Source of the DNA: Bacillota bacterium
GTDB taxonomy: Bacteria > Bacillota_C > Negativicutes > Sporomusales > Sporomusaceae
DNA: 7,007 nucleotides
NCBI GenBank assembly: GCA_023441125.1
Contig: JAEZQV010000340.1
Coordinates: 1 to 7,007 of the forward strand
Reading direction: 5' to 3'
Shown piece after piece: positions 4,981 to 7,007 of the stretch. A model generated the notes under the pieces. It saw nothing but the letters and a program-made list of their open reading frames with translations. It did no database searches and was not told where the DNA came from. Each line of letters starts with the position of its first letter. Position 1 is the first letter of the stretch. The position numbers and the translations under genes are program-made.

Positions 4981-6597
4981 AAAAAAATTAGTATAAGTAT
5001 TTGCCTGATAATAACGCTGATTTACGCGTTGGAAGCCTCTGAAAAAGTTGGTCTCAGCCAATTCAAACCGCAGCTGGAAATCAGCTATACGGATAACGAA
5101 TATGTCTTACGCTGGGCAAAGGTGCCTTATCCCGCAGTGTATCAGGTTGAAGCCCTAAGTATTCCCCCGGCCGATGATCAGTTGGAAGCTACCGGTTCTG
5201 AGCGCATTGTCACTTACAGGACTATGAAAGATAACCTAGTTATTGACGAGAACTTTCCTTTTCATACCTATTGGCGCGTATCTGCCCGGACACTGTTTCA
5301 TAACCCGTTAGGCAGGTTTTCCAACTATATCAGCTTATCTGATGTCAGCGGCCGGGAAGCGGAAGACTTCAACAAAGTTAAACCACAGCCTACTTCCTTT
5401 TATCCTGCCTCAGCCCCCGCCTCTACCCGGCCATTTCTCACCTGGACGGTAGTTCCTGGCGCCGTATATTATGAACTGGAATTTTTAACTGCGCCGCCGG
5501 AAAATCCCAATGATGTTTTACCATCCGAAAATCAACTCCGGATAACCCGTGAGGTCTTTACCAACGGCTATCAGGCTGATTTTTCCTGGTATGAGGGCGA
5601 ATGTATCCTGTGGCGGGTACGTGCGCTCAATCAGAAAGGCAATCCTTTGGGGGTATTCTCCGACACGGCGGAAATTTGGGTAACCCGTGATGTTACTCCG
5701 CCTGACAAGCCCTTGATTAACAACCGTACGAAATTTACCAGCCTGCCGGTACCCCTTTATCCCGCTTACTCCTGGATACCGCTGCACGGGGCGGTCAGCT
5801 ATGAAGTTGAGCTTACCCGTCAGCCAGCCGAAAATCCTAATGGCGTTGCTCCTTCCCGTTACCGTATCTGGAGTAAAACGGTCACCAATCTAAATGACTG
5901 CTACGATGACGAACCTCGCTTAACCCCCGGAAAATATTACTGGCGGGTCCGGGGTATCGATGCTGCCGGCAATCCGGTGGGGGGCTATTCCGATACGGCC
6001 GAATACACGGTAGACGTAAGCCGCGGGCAGTATGCGGCAACCTTTGGCGACAGTATTACCCATGGCGGAGGCGCCATTTCTTATTCACCCGCTGATTACG
6101 ATTACAGTTTCCAGAGTTATCTTCACTTTCCTGTCGTAAATTTAGGGAAAAGCGGCGATACGACCGAAACCATGTTAGCGAGGTTTGACCATGACGTACT
6201 GCCTTTTAAGCCGAAGTACCTGATTATTCTCGGTGGAACCAACAGTCTGCGCGGTGGTGTCCCGGCCACGCAGGTTATTGCCGAACTGGCGGCAATACGG
6301 GATAAATGCCTGACTAATGGCATCAGACCAATATTTTTGACTTTGCCGCCGATCAATCCGCAAGCGATTGACACCGTGTTTAGAGAAGAAACGGTTAGCA
6401 ACTGGCAGGAAGAGTTTGCGACGGTTAATCAATTCATCCGCCAGCAACGGTACTGTATTGATATTGAACCCTACTTCACCGACAGCAATCACGAGCTGCC
6501 TGACTATTTAGCCATCGACGGCCTGCATCCTGATATTGAAGGCAAAAAGCTTATGGCCCAAATCGTCAACGCCCATTGGACAAGGGTTGTTCGCTAG
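4978..6597 (+). CDS. Secreted SGNH/GDSL-family hydrolase with three FN3-like modules
   Basis: A 539-residue exported esterase/acylhydrolase-type protein. Residues 1-21 look like a signal peptide (MKK, then a hydrophobic core, ALEAS). No lipobox is seen. Three beta-sandwich-like modules follow at about 31-121, 141-235 and 253-345, each with a central Trp early and a WRV strand late. The C-terminal part (about 352-535) has all SGNH blocks: GDSIT with nucleophile S359, NLGKSGD with G393, GGTN with N422, and DGLHPD with D514 and H517, so it should be catalytically competent. Family members remove acyl or acetyl groups from lipids, polysaccharides or peptidoglycan; the substrate here is unknown. 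The modules may bind carbohydrate or the cell envelope, by inference. The gene follows the hairpin terminator, so it is probably its own unit. Its 3' end overlaps the opposing tyrA gene by 32 bp. Confidence 0.9.
   Translation: MKKISISICLIITLIYALEASEKVGLSQFKPQLEISYTDNEYVLRWAKVPYPAVYQVEALSIPPADDQLEATGSERIVTYRTMKDNLVIDENFPFHTYWRVSARTLFHNPLGRFSNYISLSDVSGREAEDFNKVKPQPTSFYPASAPASTRPFLTWTVVPGAVYYELEFLTAPPENPNDVLPSENQLRITREVFTNGYQADFSWYEGECILWRVRALNQKGNPLGVFSDTAEIWVTRDVTPPDKPLINNRTKFTSLPVPLYPAYSWIPLHGAVSYEVELTRQPAENPNGVAPSRYRIWSKTVTNLNDCYDDEPRLTPGKYYWRVRGIDAAGNPVGGYSDTAEYTVDVSRGQYAATFGDSITHGGGAISYSPADYDYSFQSYLHFPVVNLGKSGDTTETMLARFDHDVLPFKPKYLIILGGTNSLRGGVPATQVIAELAAIRDKCLTNGIRPIFLTLPPINPQAIDTVFREETVSNWQEEFATVNQFIRQQRYCIDIEPYFTDSNHELPDYLAIDGLHPDIEGKKLMAQIVNAHWTRVVR
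5068..6012 (+). repeat. Three tandem diverged protein modules inside the SGNH gene
   Basis: The encoded protein repeats with a period of about 110 residues (WRV at 99-101, 212-214 and 322-324). Shared marks are an opening Trp before a V-P-x-A-x-Y-x-V/L-E stretch, a PENPND/PAENPNG turn in modules 2 and 3 (reduced to PPADDQ in module 1), and a closing pattern like YWRVRG followed by GNPxGxxSDTAE. Modules 2 and 3 are closest to each other and module 1 is the most diverged. The DNA is no longer obviously repeated, so the duplications are old. The fold is most like fibronectin type III. Confidence 0.75.
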
Positions 6598-7007
6598 CTA
6601 ACTGTTCCAGCGCCAGCAGTTCATCCCGCCGTTCTTTAGCCTTGGCAAAGAAAGAATGAAGGCAGGCCCGGTCGCCCTGCCGGACAGCTGCGGCTACCGC
6701 AGTGAGTGATTGAATAAATTTATCCAGACTGTCGGCAATCGGCCCGGCGTTGGTCATACAAATATCGGCCCACATATCGGCGTTGGAAGAAGCAATCCGC
6801 GTAGTATCCCGAAAGCCGCCACCGGCCAGCTTAATGCTGCTGTCCTGATCGTCTGAAAAAGCGAGCAGGTTTACTAAAGCGGCCGCACCAATATGCGGTA
6901 CATGGCTGATGAGAGCTGTACACCAATCGTGTTTGACCGCATCCATCACGGTAATCCGGGCACCTGTCCAGCCAATAATCCGCCGGACGGTGTCTATAGC
7001 CTGTACC
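6566..7007 (-). CDS. tyrA: Prephenate dehydrogenase (partial, C-terminal part; N-terminus beyond right edge)
   Basis: The enzyme oxidatively decarboxylates prephenate to 4-hydroxyphenylpyruvate with NAD(P)+, in cytoplasmic tyrosine biosynthesis. The 146 visible residues are the helical C-terminal domain. KHDWCTALISHVPH (residues 25-38 of the fragment) matches the family pattern HDxxxAxISHxPH. KLAGGGFRDTTRIA (59-72), followed by MW near 78-79, matches the AGGGFRDxTRIA block. The NAD-binding Rossmann domain lies outside the window. The protein ends soon after the last helices (EQPLSNGR), so it lacks the C-terminal ACT regulatory domain of Bacillus-type TyrA. No shikimate or aromatic-pathway neighbour can be seen here. 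The stop codon lies inside the opposing hydrolase gene. ATG/GTG codons near 6949 are internal, because the conserved frame continues upstream to the edge. Confidence 0.92.
   Translation of the reverse strand, partial: VQAIDTVRRIIGWTGARITVMDAVKHDWCTALISHVPHIGAAALVNLLAFSDDQDSSIKLAGGGFRDTTRIASSNADMWADICMTNAGPIADSLDKFIQSLTAVAAAVRQGDRACLHSFFAKAKERRDELLALEQLASEQPLSNGR

Noticed and set aside
5518..6492. Minus-strand open frames of about 90-105 codons opposite the SGNH gene
   Set aside because: The plus strand carries clear repeat modules and catalytic motifs, and the antisense frames overlap one another with no protein-like features.
6947..6949. Internal GTG as the start of a short stand-alone TyrA-like gene
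   Set aside because: The same frame stays open to the window edge and the residues upstream (VQAIDTVRRIIGWTGARIT) fit the TyrA family, so this is a gene cut by the window and not a short gene.
1..7007. A mobile element, CRISPR array, defence island or other new multi-gene system
   Set aside because: No transposase, integrase, terminal repeats, regularly spaced repeats, tRNA or nuclease-like gene was seen; the genes fall into recognisable iron-uptake, hydrolase and tyrosine-biosynthesis functions.

Overview
The window suggests a Gram-negative-type (diderm) bacterium. It encodes an outer-membrane TonB-dependent receptor next to Firmicutes-style translation signals (AGGAG-like ribosome binding sites, one TTG start) and near-consensus sigma-70/sigma-A hexamers. 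A Negativicutes species (Sporomusa/Pelosinus-type diderm Firmicutes) is my best guess, but it rests on protein flavour and gene style, not on a marker gene. It is not proven.

Layout. (1) Positions 1-3660, minus strand: an iron-siderophore uptake operon read right to left. It holds a TonB-dependent siderophore receptor, a small three-helix membrane protein of the DUF3649 type, and a PepSY-associated transmembrane protein cut by the left edge. The genes are 12 nt apart. (2) Positions 3661-3997: a divergent control region with two Fur-box-like sites. One lies in front of the receptor. The other, 18/19 to the classical consensus, lies on a consensus TTGACA/TATAAT promoter facing the regulator gene. 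(3) Positions 3998-4843, plus strand: an AraC-family regulator with an N-terminal sensing domain, followed by a strong hairpin terminator. (4) Positions 4978-6597, plus strand: a secreted SGNH/GDSL hydrolase whose catalytic domain is preceded by three tandem FN3-like modules; it starts at TTG. (5) Positions 6566-7007, minus strand: the C-terminal part of a prephenate dehydrogenase (TyrA), cut by the right edge. It overlaps the hydrolase gene tail to tail by 32 bp.

How they work together. The left half reads as one iron-starvation unit. Under iron limitation Fur would release both promoters. The AraC protein would then probably activate the divergent receptor operon, perhaps on sensing the ferric siderophore. 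The receptor would import the chelate across the outer membrane, and the PepSY protein may act at the inner membrane, possibly in reductive iron release as FoxB does. The hydrolase and TyrA look like separate units, with no visible link to iron. I see no mobile element, CRISPR array, tRNA or rRNA, and no clear evidence of an entirely new system. The least conventional items are the three-module SGNH protein and the cysteine-rich DNA-binding domain of the AraC regulator.
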